Below, in pieces: positions 10,806 through 24,599 of a stretch of DNA of 64,000 bases. A program made the translations under genes and the position numbers. How positions within the stretch are numbered: position 1 is the stretch's first letter; each line of letters starts with the position of its first letter. The DNA comes from Hyalella azteca. Taxonomy: Eukaryota; Arthropoda; Malacostraca; Amphipoda; Hyalellidae. Under the pieces are notes generated by a model. That model was given only the letters and a program-made list of their open reading frames with translations. It was not told the origin of the DNA and did no database searches. Location of the stretch: assembly GCF_000764305.2 (NCBI RefSeq), contig NW_025931820.1:33467-97466 (forward strand). Direction: 5' to 3'.

Positions 10806-12764
10806 TATTCCGTGGTAACCCTTATTTGGTGATAATGGACTCTCATGACAATCTATAAACCATCCAAAATGATGTCTGCTTACGTACGAGATCGTCCAAG
10901 TTTTTTGGATTGTCATTGTAATTTTGCGCAATTTTCTCGTAAATCTTATAAAAAGCGTGAATGAAATAAGGAAGTAAAACTTAATACCTCTTGGCGAGGG
11001 ATTTAATTAGCAATAATTGATACATTTTCGGGGATATAGTTGTTGATTTGAAAAATCTTCTGTCAGGAGATTAAAATAAATTATTTTATATATTCCAAAA
11101 TTTTCATGAAACACAGCACTAGATTATAGGAATATTATTTCGCAATAATGAGTTTGCTTCAAATTCAAAAAAAGATACAGTTTTTTTCTTGCGTAAGACA
11201 ACATTTCACTGGTAGATTTCCGTCCAACCAAAAATAAGCATTTTCGAAATCTCTTTTTGAACGATATATTTCTTTTAACATCAGATTTGAGAAAAGATTG
11301 ATCAACATGGTCGAGCGGTCGTAGATACAGAATAGCTTCCCGGAAACATATTTATTCTTCCCATGCTTGCGACGGACTGGGAACAAATGATGCTCGTTAG
11401 ACAGGCCACTCGACATGGACACTTGACAAGAGCACAAACAATCCAAGAGCCACAGAGAGTTTGCCTTTCTGGGGAAACTGTCCAACCGGCAACATTTTTG
11501 GGGCTTCGAGTACAATCGCTTGAAACACGCACATGTTCCGCAGGCTGTATAAGAATGTGTCGCGGCCGGACAATGTAATCGTTCTTCGAAAAATAGCATT
11601 CATACGTGCCATGTACAAAAAAAAAAATTAACTGAGCTTTTAATGAGCTTTGTGGATAAACTTAACGAAAATATCAGTTCGTTTTTACCGGAAATGACAA
11701 TGACGAGTGCTTAGTACTTCAATGAAAATTGTTCGCGGATGACAGAAGCAAAAAATGCATACGTGTCAATACAAGCAGGTACCTACACATGTAATGAAAA
11801 GCGGATGAAAAGGCAATTAAATGTCTTATGCGCACGAAATGACAAAACGCAGTGATTTTGGTTTACGTTTCCTTCTGGAGAAATGAAAACAGTTTATTCT
11901 CAACCCAATGTCTGACCACGAGCGACGTCAAGTTCGCAAATTTTTGACTGAGACAACTTGATCAACTAATATGTTGAGATATTTTTAATCTATGTAGAAT
12001 CAGCGAGATTTTTGCCAATGAAGACAAAAAAAATTACCCAGTGCCTGCGAGTATTTTTTTTTTCAACAAGTGCGTCCAAAATACATTTATCAACAATATA
12101 ATTTCAAAAATTGAGTGTGCTTGACGATTCACATTATAATTAAAGACGAAATATTTGTCTTAATCAATCTCTCTCAGTAATTACTTAAACATAAGTCAAA
12201 CTAATTACGATTTCTGCTACCAGTGTAATTATTGTTATGACCAACATAATTTCAGTCGAATTAATTCAATTATAGGATAAATTTTCTCAAATTTACTTTA
12301 CTAACGAGAAGGGTGCAATTACTTAATTGTGTATGGAACCCACAGCGGTTGCGAGTCATGATGCTTCGATTAAAACATTTATTACGCTGGCCTCTTAAGA
12401 GAAACCAAGTGCTCGAAATGTATAATTTGCGCAGTGATTGATACGAAGTCTCCATGAAAATAATTTTCCCTTGAGAATTTTGCATACGAAATTATAGGGA
12501 ACATGGAATTTGGGTTCATTACCAGCGAGCTGAAGTAGCGAGTTCCAGCCAATTGCGCAGCTCGTAGCCTGGATACATTATTACATTATTCCAGCACTAC
12601 GTGGCCACCATTAGCGAACTTCCTGCTTATTTTATCAATAGTCTGGAAGCAAAACTTTATTCTCTGCTTTATTTAAGTTCGAAAAAATCTGTCGACATGA
12701 CTCATTGATTCTTATGTCGTTTGCATATACAGTATATGTAGCAAATCATCATTATATTTTATTT
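10806..12764. other. Mostly featureless; one higher-complexity segment at 11270-11600
   Basis: Most of this is AT-rich without signals. At 11270-11600 the GC content rises and several frames are open. One minus-strand frame reads a cysteine-rich segment (TACGTCACFKR...QKCCRL). I recognise no family, and good splice donors are absent on the minus strand, so I do not call an exon. This segment is the only part of the interval worth an alignment search. Confidence 0.35.
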
Positions 12765-12996
12765 CGGTTCTTTATCAAGAGTTCAGGACAGGTGAACAAC
12801 ATGCGGACATTTATGCGCATTATGCATAACTATACTGTATACCACGACAGTATCGTAAAGATTGCTATACGTAGTCTCCTCGGTTCTTTAACAAGAGTTC
12901 AGGACAGGTGAACAACATGTGGATATTTATGCGCATTATGCATAACTACACTGTATACCACGACAGTATCGTAAAGATTGCTATACGTAGTCTCCT
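12765..12996. repeat. 116-bp direct tandem duplication
   Basis: 12765-12880 and 12881-12996 are near-identical, both beginning CGGTTCTTTA and running through GTTCAGGACAGGTGAACAAC to GCTATACGTAGTCTCCT. A handful of substitutions separate them. Confidence 0.93.
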
Positions 12997-13005
12997 AGCG
13001 TGTGA

Positions 13006-13133
13006 AGGCGTCATATAAAGTACACATCATATAATTATCTAGACTGTACCGCACAAATTAGGTACAGAATGTACCGATGCAAGTACAGTGGGTGTGCAAT
13101 CTGGCACCAGTTTGAGCACATTATATGGCGCCT
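13006..13133. mobile_element. Possible small inverted-repeat element (128 bp)
   Basis: AGGCGTCATATAAAGT at 13006-13021 is matched in inverted orientation by ACATTATATGGCGCCT at 13118-13133 (14 of 16 positions). No clear target-site duplication was identified, so it may be a decayed MITE or chance. It directly abuts the 116-bp duplication. Confidence 0.35.
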
Positions 13134-14817
13134 GATTGTATGTATTGAAGGCTTCCTTTAGCGCCTACGTCCTCTTCCAGCCTACTCTTTCAGGGCCTAG
13201 GTTGCTGAGAGCTCGCTTTTAATTTCATTGGATTTTTCAACGCATAATCCAATAAATAATTCATAACGGTTGATCACTAATTTTAGCACATTTACGCAAG
13301 GTAACATTTTTAACAAATTCGTGCTGCCACCACGAATTTTTTTAACTGTAAGTTCTATTGTTTCATTACACTACACGAATGTCTGTATTTCCGACATTCA
13401 ATAAAAATGTCCAGTTTGACAATTTGACGATGCACTCTTCACATGAACATACATATCTCACAAGTGTCGTTTTCACCCTTATTATGCCATTTTGGTATAA
13501 TAATTTCACCCTTGTTATGCCATTTTGGTATTCTAGATATTCTATTTTTTAATCTGCTTTCCATCTCTACCAGATCGTGCAATGAATTTCTTAGTGAAGG
13601 ATTGAAGTTAATTGTGAGACACCATGCAGGTTAGCTCAGCAACAGACTGAAATCAACACACGAACAGAAGGCAATAATAATTTAAAATATGAGAGGCCTC
13701 AACTGAATTTCCTGGAACGTGTAATCATCGCCGAGAGGTGTCGAGTAAAGACCGAGTGATCGCTGTTGTTTGCTCTTATTTACGACTGAATCACCAATTG
13801 AGAATACCGCGAAAATGCCAATGGTGGTTTGCACGGTCGGGGTGCAAGCTTTGGAATCATATGCTTCTGTGGACTAAGCTATTTCTTGGTAATTCGTCCT
13901 TTTTTTACGCGGACTTCATTATCATGAGACGAAACGAACGTTCAATGCTTCACTAGAGGGAAATTTCAGGTGTAATATGCGCGGCCATATAGATTTTCAT
14001 TACAATTGAAATCCGTTTGAGGAAAAAACAAAGTTTAAGTTTATTCAATTGAAATATAGCAAGGATTCTGAAAAAATGAATTCTTTTCGCGTACCTGCAC
14101 ACAAAAAATTAGTAAAATCTCAAGAAAAACTCCTCATTAAATAATTGACTCACTGAATGAAAATAATAATAAATTAAGAAGTATAAACCCAGATGCGGTT
14201 TTTACTTGTTATGTTTTGGCTCAAGATCATTCATGTCTGCTGGCCAACCGGACCCAAATGTCAGTGTAGAAATGCAAGAGTGAAATAATTAGGTTTTGTT
14301 TTAAGCAGAGCTAAGGCTTGCCGTCCTGAGGCGTATGCGGGCCGGTGATGTCATCGCTGAATTTGCATTTGTTTTTAAGCTCGTAAAGCCTCGCGTGTTC
14401 GAGGTCAGCTTCGCCTGGTCACTGAATTTCAGAACAAATTAGTCTGCAGGAAATACAGAACAATAACGAGCTGCCTAGTACTGAACAAAGACGCGTTAGT
14501 ATTGAAGAAAAAGTATGGGGCGTGGACACACGGCTGCCATATGAGTTATGAAAAAAGCTATAATTAGTTGGCATACATGCGTTGAGAATCACCGCTTAGT
14601 TTCAAAATGAATTTTTGCAACATTATTATCGGGCAATTAACTGATAATTATTATCATCATTCTGTATCTTATTGTTCTTAAAATTTATTGTTATGAAGAA
14701 TTTCGTAAAATTCTGATCGAGTAAAATAGCAGTTAGCTAATCACAGAGTATGTCTTGGCAAACTTTCTAGTGTTTATTAAGATATCGGCGAGCTTCCAAG
14801 CTCACCAAAAATCTCAT
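13134..14817. other. Non-coding stretch with a 31-bp doublet
   Basis: At 13468-13530 a unit containing TTTCACCCTTATTATGCCAT is present twice. The rest shows no gene or RNA I can support. Confidence 0.5.
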
Positions 14818-15051
14818 TATTTTAGTCTGCAAAGAAAATTAGTCTCTTTGTATTCTCTAGGCACTCAAATTCTCTAGCTAGATAAGTCTCACATTTATTT
14901 TGCTCTGCAAAGAAAATACTGTATGTCTGTTTGTATTCTCTAGGCACTCAAATTCTCTAGCTAGATAAGTCTCACATTATTTTACTCTGCAAAGAAAATT
15001 TGTCTGTATGAATTCTCTAGGCACTCAAATTCCTTAGCTAGATAAGTCTCA
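14818..15051. repeat. About 75-bp tandem repeat, 3 copies
   Basis: Each copy contains CTCTGCAAAGAAAAT, then TCTCTAGGCACTCAAATTC, then TAGCTAGATAAGTCTCA. Copies differ mainly by small indels in the TGTCTGTTTGTAT part. Confidence 0.92.
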
Positions 15052-15784
15052 GGACCGAGGCCCACACATAAGACCTGTGATGCATTACTCCACCTGTGCT
15101 CTTTATTTATATTTTGTGTTGGTATTATGCGTCACGCGACGTCCCTATATACCACCGATTACCTAGATTACTTGCATGCGAGCCGCTTTCATTGTTTTTC
15201 GTCCTAAAATTTATATGGTGGATAATTGTATTTATGTGGATCGTGGATACATGTGTTGGTTTACGACGTCAAAGGATTATGAGATTTGCAGAAGCTGGAT
15301 ACTCAAAAATTTTTGCGATGTCCGGTAGATTAGTGCAGTCATAAATTGGTAGAATCACGTTAGTAATTAGTTCCATACTTTTTATGTGCAAAATAATGAT
15401 TAACTTATGGACGACGGTTTCAAATTTTTTGTTTAGTTTCGCATGAGCTTTCTTTCATTTTGCATGGCGATAAATCGAATTTGTAATTCGGGATTAAAAT
15501 TTTATAATAATGTTTTAGTTAGAAACATTAATTGGATCTTGAAATTGATTTAAAATAATTAAAGCTTTTGTAGAATTCACGAAGTAGGCGTGTACTTTTA
15601 TAGGTGATATTAATTAAATTCTTATACTGCCAATGTGGGGATTATTTAGAGCAAGTAATACAGTCGTACATTGTTGCATATTAAGAAATTGAAACAATTT
15701 AATATATCACAAAAGATTGAATTCTAGAAGAAGCTCAAAACACTTCACTATAAGCACGAGATTATAATTTTCAGCGGCGACTTC

Positions 15785-17090
15785 CATATGTAGGGTAACA
15801 TGGGGCAGCGAGCCCACTGCGGGTCACGGGCCCATAGCGGGTTTCTCGCTAAGTATGGCAGATATTGGTCCGTGTTCTCTACCGCCGGTCGACAGTTTCA
15901 CTGGGATGAAGTTTACGGATTTTCATTTTGCTAAGTGTTTGCGTTATTAAGTTATTTGTGGATAACTGTTTCAGCCCAGATAAAGGTTTTTTTGCTGCTA
16001 AATAAAACTTATCGATTACTGTGAAAGCTTTTGAAATTACTGTGAATTATATTTTGAAAGTAATATCTATAGGGCTAATTTTGAGATCAAGTTTAGACTA
16101 TTAGCTTTTAAAATAAAATGTTGACACGATATAAATTGAAGTGATACCTAGTGGGGGCAACGGCCCCACGCGAGTCACGGGGCAAAGCGCCCATGGTGAA
16201 GTCTTGTGTTATGCATCATTAGATTTGTCTCAATGACTTTTTCAAACTATAACTAGCTTTTTGAATTACAAATTACACTTCATATTGAATGATTTTTTGA
16301 TTTGCCGCCTCAAGGCAGCAGGTTTAGTTTCTAGTTATGCGTATTTATGACCCCTTATCGAGTTATTGACTCTTGCCCTGCCAAAAGTTGATTTCAGCCA
16401 ATATCAATGAGCCAAAAGTTTATGAGTTTTTATGGTGTTGGCTGAAATTACGATTAGGTACGAATTCTCTGCACATAATATCTGGATTATGGACGAAACT
16501 GGAACGAAGTTTTTTTTCTGATCAACTAAATATATTTTTTCTAGTCAAGGACACATTTATTTTTTCATGTCAAGGACGAATTATTTTATCGGAAGGATAT
16601 ATTTTTCAAGTCAAGGATATACATTTTTATGTCAATGAAATATTTTTCTTCACGTCAGTGATAGATTTTTTAAGCCAAGAGTATATTTGTTCAAGTTAAG
16701 TATATGATTTTTTTAGTTGTTAATAAATGAGTGAATGTCCTATTTTTTAATACATTTTCTTATTTTTAACTGTCAAGTGTTGTTTTTTCATTTTAAACGA
16801 AAAATATGCATTTGTGGTAAAGGGACCATGGGTGGGCGCCTTGCCCCAAGCCCATGGGCCCATTGCCCCAGGGGTGGGGCAATATATGTATATGGGCCCA
16901 TTTTGACACTTTTTACAAAATGGTGTTTCAATAAAAGTTTAATAAACATCTAGGCGTCTAATTCACATCATACATTCCTCATTAGTTGTACATTTAAACA
17001 AAACAAAGAACCACCTCATATCAATTAAAACTTCATCAAAAATTTTATTTAAAAAAGGGGGGGGGGGGGCGCTGCCCCATGTGGCCCTAC
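15785..17090. repeat. Cluster of four GC-rich islets with shared GGGGC/GCCCC phrases
   Basis: Islets at about 15793-15845, 16149-16196, 16820-16905 and 17056-17085 stand out from the AT-rich background. The first two share a CCAC(T)GCG(G/A)GTCACGGG phrase, and all contain TGGGGC...GCCC(C) pairings. The fourth carries a 13-G run. They look like fragments of one GC-rich repeat or the ends of a decayed mobile element. No transposase frame is visible. Confidence 0.5.
16510..16705. repeat. Degenerate ~30-bp repeat
   Basis: Phrases of the type TTTTTCAAGTCAAGGATATA recur about six times with heavy divergence (ctagtcaagga, catgtcaagga, aagtcaagga, cacgtcagtga, aagccaagag). It lies between two of the GC-rich islets. 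Confidence 0.7.
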
Positions 17091-17339
17091 CTGTAAATGC
17101 TCGTATGTATCGCCACTGAGCAATTAAGTTATAGTTCCTAGTACATCTAAAATAATGCATATTAATGGATCGTGATTTGGGGGTACATTTCAAGAAAATG
17201 CCGCCTTCATTTCATCTAAATACAACGCTATCTTTAAATATGTAGCACTTGATATTTATGATTTCATCAGTAATTTATCGCTCATATAAATCATTTACAC
17301 AACGAATTTGTATGTTTAACGAATGTTTGAAATTTGTTC

Positions 17340-17795
17340 CAACAAAACAACCTAGAATTATATAATTTTTCAACCAATCGTGCTCCCTTAAGCTTTCATA
17401 AATTCATCTTTGATAATTTTATTATTAATAATAAAGCAAAGATATTATTTTCTTGGAATTACAGCCTGCATTTCTGTGGAGGTTGTCGTTCGGAACCAAA
17501 CATTCTAAAATTACATAATTCGCAACCAATCGTGCCCCTTAAGCTTCCATAAATTCATCTTTGATAATTTTACTATTATTAATAAAGCAAAGATATTATT
17601 TTCTTGGAATTACAGCCTGCATTTCTGCAGGGTTGTCATTCGGAACCAAACATTCCAAAATTACATAATTCGCAATCAATCGTGCCCCTTTAAGCTTCCA
17701 TAAATTCATCTTTGATAATTTTACTATTATTAATAAAGCAAAGATATTATTTTCTTGGAATTACAGCCTGCATTTCTGCAGAGATTGTCGTAGCC
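17340..17795. repeat. 151-bp tandem repeat, 3 copies
   Basis: The landmark AGCCTGCATTTCTG falls at 17463, 17614 and 17765, exactly 151 bp apart. Each unit also contains CATAAATTCATCTTTGATAA and CAAAGATATTATTTTCTTGG. The first copy is most diverged at its 5' side. At ~150 bp this is a satellite-like unit length. Confidence 0.93.
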
Positions 17796-20700
17796 TGTTG
17801 CTTTTTGATCATTTGGTTTGCTCGCGTCACTTGGTCGAGAGCGACTCCTGACATCGCTCCATGATTGATCGCATGGCCGTGTAGCAGTCAACTGCAATCA
17901 TTGAATTTTATCAGCTTTTTTTATTCCGAGAAAGGATGCTCAGATCGTAAGGTTTGAGCAGAGGTTTCCTCCGCGTGTATGAGGGGCATTTTATTTTTTA
18001 TATAATGTGTAGCATTTATTCAACAGCAATGCATTAGTTTGATGTAACATTCAAGGGGAATGTGACTTAAAATTTCGCTGTGGTAATCATAGATATCACA
18101 AATAATTCTTATATAACGAATACAACCGGAACATTGTGGTCTGCAAGATGTACTAATTTGTTAACTTAAACAATGATCTAAAATTTGGAACGTTTCAATT
18201 TGTGATTCCCTTGACAGGAAAATGAGCTTCTATGCATGTTAGCGTTCACATGAAATGCAAGTATATAGGAGCTACCATATACCTGTAATCAACAATGTTA
18301 CGGAATTTATTGACGGAACATTAGAAACATTCAGAAGTGGTTGACGTTCAAAAACTGGAATTTATATTGTATGGTTTTAGATTCAAGTCTTAGACATCTT
18401 ATACTAGAAATAACTTGATCAATTTCCGTTAGATAGCAGCATAGCAGTTTAACGTGCAAATATGAACATGATGGTTTAAAAACATAAATCTATGATTTTA
18501 GAAACATAAATATCTTATACTAATGGCCGGACTCTGAGTCCTAGATATTTACTTCTTCGTTCATAGCGAACAAAATGCGCTGCATAGCTTGTGAAAGTTT
18601 GGAAATCGGTGTTTTTTCAGTCATTGCAAGCATTCATCCCCCAAAGTTGAAAGTTATGTCATATATAATATTCACAATTGGCTTTCTGCCGAAAAATAGC
18701 TCCTTAGAAGGGATTTCAACGCGCCGCCGGATAAGCAGAAGTCATATTGGATTTTCGATCGTCCCTGAAATGAACTTTTAAGCTTGGCTTATATAAAAAA
18801 ACAGCACAAGAAAATTCATGTATCGTATTATGAACGCACTCATTTATTTGAAAACATATTTTTACTTGTCAATTTAAGTTGAAAGAACGTGTACAATGCG
18901 TTGTTTGCGTCCGTATTCACACCCACGCGTGTGAACGCTGTGCGTTCATTAAACGCGGTCTCGGTGCGTTCCGCTCAAACGCCAGGAATCACACGGCGTT
19001 ACAGGTATAAATTGCACCCGCGTCCGGGGAAGGTTTAAAAAGCAGACCGTAGCCTTCAATTTTCCGGTCCTGTCCGCATTATTGCTGGAACTTTGACCAT
19101 ATTTTCCGAGAATCTAGTGAAAAATTTCTATCGATATAAAGTAAACAAATAAATTCATTATTTGGATGGGAAAGTGTGAATGCGTGATATTTAATGAATA
19201 TTGGGTGGCCAGTATTCAATGTAAAAGAGACCTTTTCAATATAATGAACAGATAACGTATTAGGTTGATTTAAAATGCCAAACGGTAATCAATGATAAGT
19301 GTGCCGAGTTATTTTTGAAGAAATTAATTATCACGCTGAATAATCCGGTGAGTCGTTGTGAATTAACCAATGAACAATCACTTTATTTTTTAAATACAAC
19401 TCTCAAACGGAGGGGTTCATGAGCATACACCTGCAGGTCGAGCATCAGTTAATCACATGAGGTTTTCTTACGGCAGAATTTCTCACCGAAAATTAATTTA
19501 GAAGCTCCGTACCGGAAGACGGCACTCAATTTACATGGAATTTTTTTTAGTTCCGCTGACGCTGTCCTTCCGGTGCAGCGAAAAATTGAAAACGATCATG
19601 CGCGTGCAATGTTCCATGCACTGTTTTTTCTTTAGAGTTTCTTATTTCTGACCCGTAGTGCGTGGTTGTGGCGAAGTGCATGTTAAGGGGCGGTGTTTCT
19701 ATATTAATTTGACCCATAATAATGAATGAGCTATTGCGAAAAATTATGACGTGCAATGAATTAAAGTTTGCCTTAATAACACAGGATAACACCTTATACT
19801 GTCTTTCAATATGCAGTCAGAACCTGACATGATATTATAGATACGCGGACGAATTTATCAATGTGGTATTTAATTTTAGATCATAAAATTAACCATAAAG
19901 GTTGGTATTTCCACCGCTCTGGGTCGAAATCTTTCAGTTGCTTTTAGCTATCATTCACTTCCAGGAACGATCTATTCTCGTTTCACAAGCTCTGTAATCT
20001 TGCTTCCCACGTATATTCCAGTGGTAGAACCATTTGCATAAGGTCATCCATAATAAGTTCTTACAGCTGTCTTTAGCCTGCATGACTGATGGACGGCAGT
20101 TTCGAAGCGGGGACCGGGCAGATAGAACCGCGTATTACCTTCATCAAAGTACAAGTAGCTAAGCTTTTGATGAATTATAAACGTTTACTTAGATTCCGTC
20201 GTGAGTATTCAACTTGGATACCATTATGCAAATTGTGTATAGAAACTCAAAGCGGGTAGGAGTTCAATTCCATATCAATATATGGGTTAAAAGTCGCTAA
20301 GAACCAGTCATTTTCAACAATGCGATTCTTACAATGAATTATCGCAAACACACAGAAAAATAGGATTATTCTATACTCCCTTGCCAATTACTAGGAGATC
20401 ATCATATGGTTGAGAATGTTCAAATTTTGTGCTAAAATTATTTTCGAGTCCGTGAATGATTACATAAATGATTGTCTCTATAGCGATTTATTTCCTAATC
20501 GAAAAAATGGCAAATACACTAATTGGAAGACATGCCTCCAAAAAGCCGCTCACAAAACCTACACTCTCACCGAAATTGCGTATCGGTATCAGAATCACTT
20601 GGTCTCCAAAGTACTAAATTTCCTTAAATGCAACCAGCAATTGGGTTTGCTCTCCGGCGGTTAGTTATAGCCACCGACACTCACTGTCCCCGCCGACAGA

Positions 20701-21687
20701 AACACGAACACAGGCCTTATATCGTCCACTGGAGTATGGGCTATCTCAAAAATTGGCTATCTCTGCAATACTCAGCCTGGAAGTGTGAGAAGGCGATATA
20801 CCAGTGAAAGTTTCAGGCATGTCGTACAAGTTCTCCTCTTTCGTAACTATCTCTGTAAAGTTCAGGCTAACGAGAGCACGAATGTTTTTCAGAAACATGG
20901 TCAGGATGTAGAATTCGCCTGGAATTGTGATCAAGCCGAAATCCTTCAAACGGTCGAACCGACTTTGGGAAAATTCTGACTTGTTATTGCTTATACGTAG
21001 ACATATTTTTCGTGCAAGAAATTGTAGAATTACAAATATATTTTTTAGAATTTTTAGATAAGCTCTCTCAACAAGAGAAAATGTCATTACAACAATGAAT
21101 ATTGTAAATTATCAAGTTTTATTTATGCATCTCAAGGAAGGAGTTGTTACGCTGCTTGTTGCCGTCCAACTATTTTCATTTGCATTAAAATTTCCTAAAC
21201 GGTTTATGAGTTTTCCGAAAATATCAGATATATTTTTCGTTGATTTTCACTGTACAAAATGAATCAAAACAATATTTTAAATAAATCAGTTTTACACATA
21301 ATGATTAAGAAAGCCAGAATATTGTTTGAATAAATACGCGTCTTAAGTGTAACTTGCGTCTGTAACCCAATAATACTTAAAAAAATAATACAAATTAAAC
21401 TTATGCTAAACTTTTTTGCGTTTTAGGTCAGGAATAGAATGTAAGCTAATAATGGCTATCATGATTCTATAGTTAGAGACTGGAAAGCTCCTGCATGATT
21501 ACTCGAAATTATTTGAAATATGTCTTAATAAATGAATAAGTTGCAATTATTATGGAAGTCAAGCCAGAATGAAATGGCTAGATAAATGTTGTCATGGCTG
21601 ATGAAGAGCAACAAGCGGAGTAAGTAAATTGGTTGCAAAATACACCAGCGTTATCGATCACAGAACTGTGTTACAGATACGACACAG
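17796..21687. other. Non-coding stretch, no gene seen
   Basis: 18895-19000 is CpG-rich with short inverted motifs (TTCACACCCACGCGTGTGAA at 18916-18935, and ACGC...GCGT pairs), possibly part of a DNA element. Open frames at 20410-20664 and 20746-21087 lack family resemblance and splice context. No RNA gene was found. Confidence 0.45.
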
Positions 21688-21716
21688 ATACGACAGGTGC
21701 CCTGCACCTGTCGTAT
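21688..21716. repeat. Perfect 13-bp inverted repeat, 3-base loop
   Basis: ATACGACAGGTGC - CCT - GCACCTGTCGTAT is a perfect hairpin immediately before the 17-bp minisatellite. The stem could form a cruciform. The sequence does not reveal a function. Confidence 0.9.
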
Positions 21717-21734
21717 TTGACCTGCTGTACAGGC

Positions 21735-22029
21735 CGACCTCACACATCAGCCAACCTACCGTACCAGCCCACCTGCCGCAATAGCCGACCTGCCGTACCA
21801 GCCTACCTGTCGCACCAGCCCACCTGCCGCACCAGCCCACCTGCCGTACCAACAGCCAACCTACCGTACCAGCCCACCTGCCGCAACAGCCGACCTGCCG
21901 TACCAGCCCACCTGCCGTACCAGCCCACCTGCCGCACCAGCCAACCTGCCGTACCAGCCAACCTGCCGCACCAGCCTACCTGCCGTACCAGCCTACCTGC
22001 CGTACCAGCCTACCTGCTGCACCTGCCAA
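21735..22029. repeat. 17-bp GC-rich minisatellite, about 17 copies
   Basis: The unit is CCTGCCGTACCAGCCCA with C/T variants (CCGCACC, CCGCAACAG) and one 20-bp variant (ACCAACAGCCAA). The 154-codon frame across it is repeat-derived. Confidence 0.93.
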
Positions 22030-24599
22030 ACGTCGCAGCTCGACTATTGAATATTTTTCTTTGCGGTTCGGTCTTGCTTCCACGGGCCTCCTCGTAGCGC
22101 TAGTAATATTGGGTTACCCAAGCCTTAGCTGCAGTCCGACGCTGCGAGAGTTTATGTAGTGCTAAGCAGCGCCGTGACAAATGAACAATATATTATTTTT
22201 ATTTTGGTAACATTGACGTGTAGATCGCAGGCTAGTTAGGGGTTTAATAAAACCATCATGAGTTAATCTGTTCAAAGAAGAAATTAAAAATTACATATTA
22301 ATTTGAGAGTGGAAAAAATTGTTAGTTGTTTAACTTTTTTATACTTGTTTAAATGAGAACGATTGCCGACGTTCATACGGAATCGAAATGCAGCCGGATA
22401 GAGGATTGAGGCTTTACTATAACCATATTAATCGTGAATTTAATCGCAAAATTTAATCGCAAAATCGCAAAAGAGTAAAGTTGAGTCAAATTCGCTTGTC
22501 AACAGACGAAGATAATCTACGCTTAATGGAGCAAAATAAAAATATTTTAAAATTCAAATAAAGTTTAAGTTAAAAATATGCATAAGCAAAGAGCTGTGCG
22601 TTCAACACAAAAATTAGTTTTTTTGTTGAAAGCCTTTATATCTAAAAAAAAGTTTCTAAGATTTCAAAAGCACGCACTGGACTTTCTAGATGTCACTAAG
22701 GATATTTTCTGAAAACCTCCTCTATCTCCTACAAAGTATGCCATGGAAGCTCAAAATTTTATAAAAAACAGGGAATTCACTCCAGAATTGCATTTTCCGC
22801 AATATTTGCAATAGAAACTGACATGGATTATACAAATTTTAAACAACTGAATTTTTCCCGTTTATATAATGATGAAAAATCCCTCGCAAAATAGCAAAAC
22901 GCGAAGGAGTTATCAACAATGAACGTATAATTTAATTTTTTGTCGTATAATTTAATTTTTTGTTTACCATGATACAAAAATAGCTGTTGGCTGTTCATGT
23001 TCAGTCTAATGCAAATGCGCTACGAAAAAAGTGCTCACAATCTTTACAATGAATAGGTGTGTACAAAGACTTGAGCTACATATTTGAAAGGCTGGCTTGT
23101 AGTAAGATGATTAGATGTTGAGGTGCTCTCGTAAAATTGTTCACTTTCGTTCGGTGTGACCTCTCAACAAAGTTGCGAAATAAACACTCCATTAAATATT
23201 ATGTTATGTTTAGAAAGACATTCAGTTTTAGGCACAGTCATCGCTTTTGGTTTATTAATAAACTTTGTTCGATCAGCGTGAATTTTTATTCTAATACATC
23301 AAAATATCAATGTAATTTACGCGGTCCTTACAATGTCCATGGATGTTCCTTATAATCAGAGGTAAAAGATATTTAATTTCTGCACGTAAAAGTATTGAGA
23401 TAACTATAAAAAAAATGTTCAGTATATAATTTCGATAACGGCACTTACAAGCTTGTAATGCGAACACTTCTTGAAATAAATCAGAATATACAATGTTTTC
23501 ATCTGGTGAGTTGTCTGGCTAAATAATCTCAAATTCCACTTAAAATGCTCAACAAATTGTGCAAAACACCTTTAACAAAAGGCTCAATTTGATTCGAAAG
23601 CAATTTCTGGGGGGGGGGGGGAAGTTCTCAGTTCACATTTGTACTCCAAGGCAGAATTTTCTGGGTTTCTGTTGAACGAAACAAAAAAAAAATTATAATT
23701 TCACCAGCAATGTTCCTCACCCCGTCCAGTAATTGCCCGGATGTATCGGTGTTCTCTAGTTACGGTTATTGACGCTTGACGGACGTTGCTCAGTCATTAA
23801 CGTTTAATTGACGTTATAAAGTTAATGCCACTCCGAATAGCTGCAGAATTTAATGAAGAATAGTCAGAGCAGAGACTCAAGGAGCCATGAGACCTACCAA
23901 CTGCGTATGAGATATCATTGAATTGATTCAGGACAGTTCTGCATATTCTTAATAGCATCGAGTTTCTACAGTGTTGGAATGTTGGTTCATTGTCAGAGAT
24001 GAACTGTGTTATTTTATGCAAATACAAAATGCGTTGCCTGCATTATGGGTGGAGTGAGACCTCACACCAGTGATACAATTTCATTATTTCAAGCGTGGTT
24101 TTTCTTCTATATGATTTTGTTGAGCATTAAAATATTTTGTAGTTGTATGCATTTTAAAAAACATTTCACCTACAAATACTATGTTATCTCTATAATAACT
24201 TATACTGTGGTATTTCGATTTTCAAGATATTCTACGTGGAATTCTGATGCGTTGATATGAATTATTGATATTTTTATTATGGATCCCAAGGTATCGTAGA
24301 GCTGAGATCAGTTAAATTTTCTTCAAAAATAATCTTATGATCACAGATCTCTCCCCTAAGAAAATTTAGAGTCGCCGCAGCTTCTGGTAATCCAAATCAA
24401 GAAGCTGACGCGTCTGTAAATTTTCACTGGGTCCAGACCGCTGTCTACACCGTCTTCACAGTGGAACCGATTATGAACCTTCCGAATCTCCGAGCAACTG
24501 TTTTATTTTAATTTGTTCTGTTATATTCGTGAGTTTCTCTCAGAGATTCAGCAGTATTACGGGCGTACACGACGATCGCATGCACCTTCATTCCATGTG
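22030..24599. other. Non-coding stretch, no gene seen
   Basis: Small local repeats only: TTTAATCGCAAAA twice near 22439-22466, and CGTATAATTTAATTTTTTG twice at 22924-22962. A poly-G run lies near 23609-23620. Confidence 0.5.

Noticed and set aside
11165..11599. Cysteine-rich minus-strand frame considered as a neuropeptide (a trissin-like ACGT...CC pattern)
   Set aside because: The spacing does not fit, there is no signal peptide in frame, no good splice donor, and competing frames are equally open.
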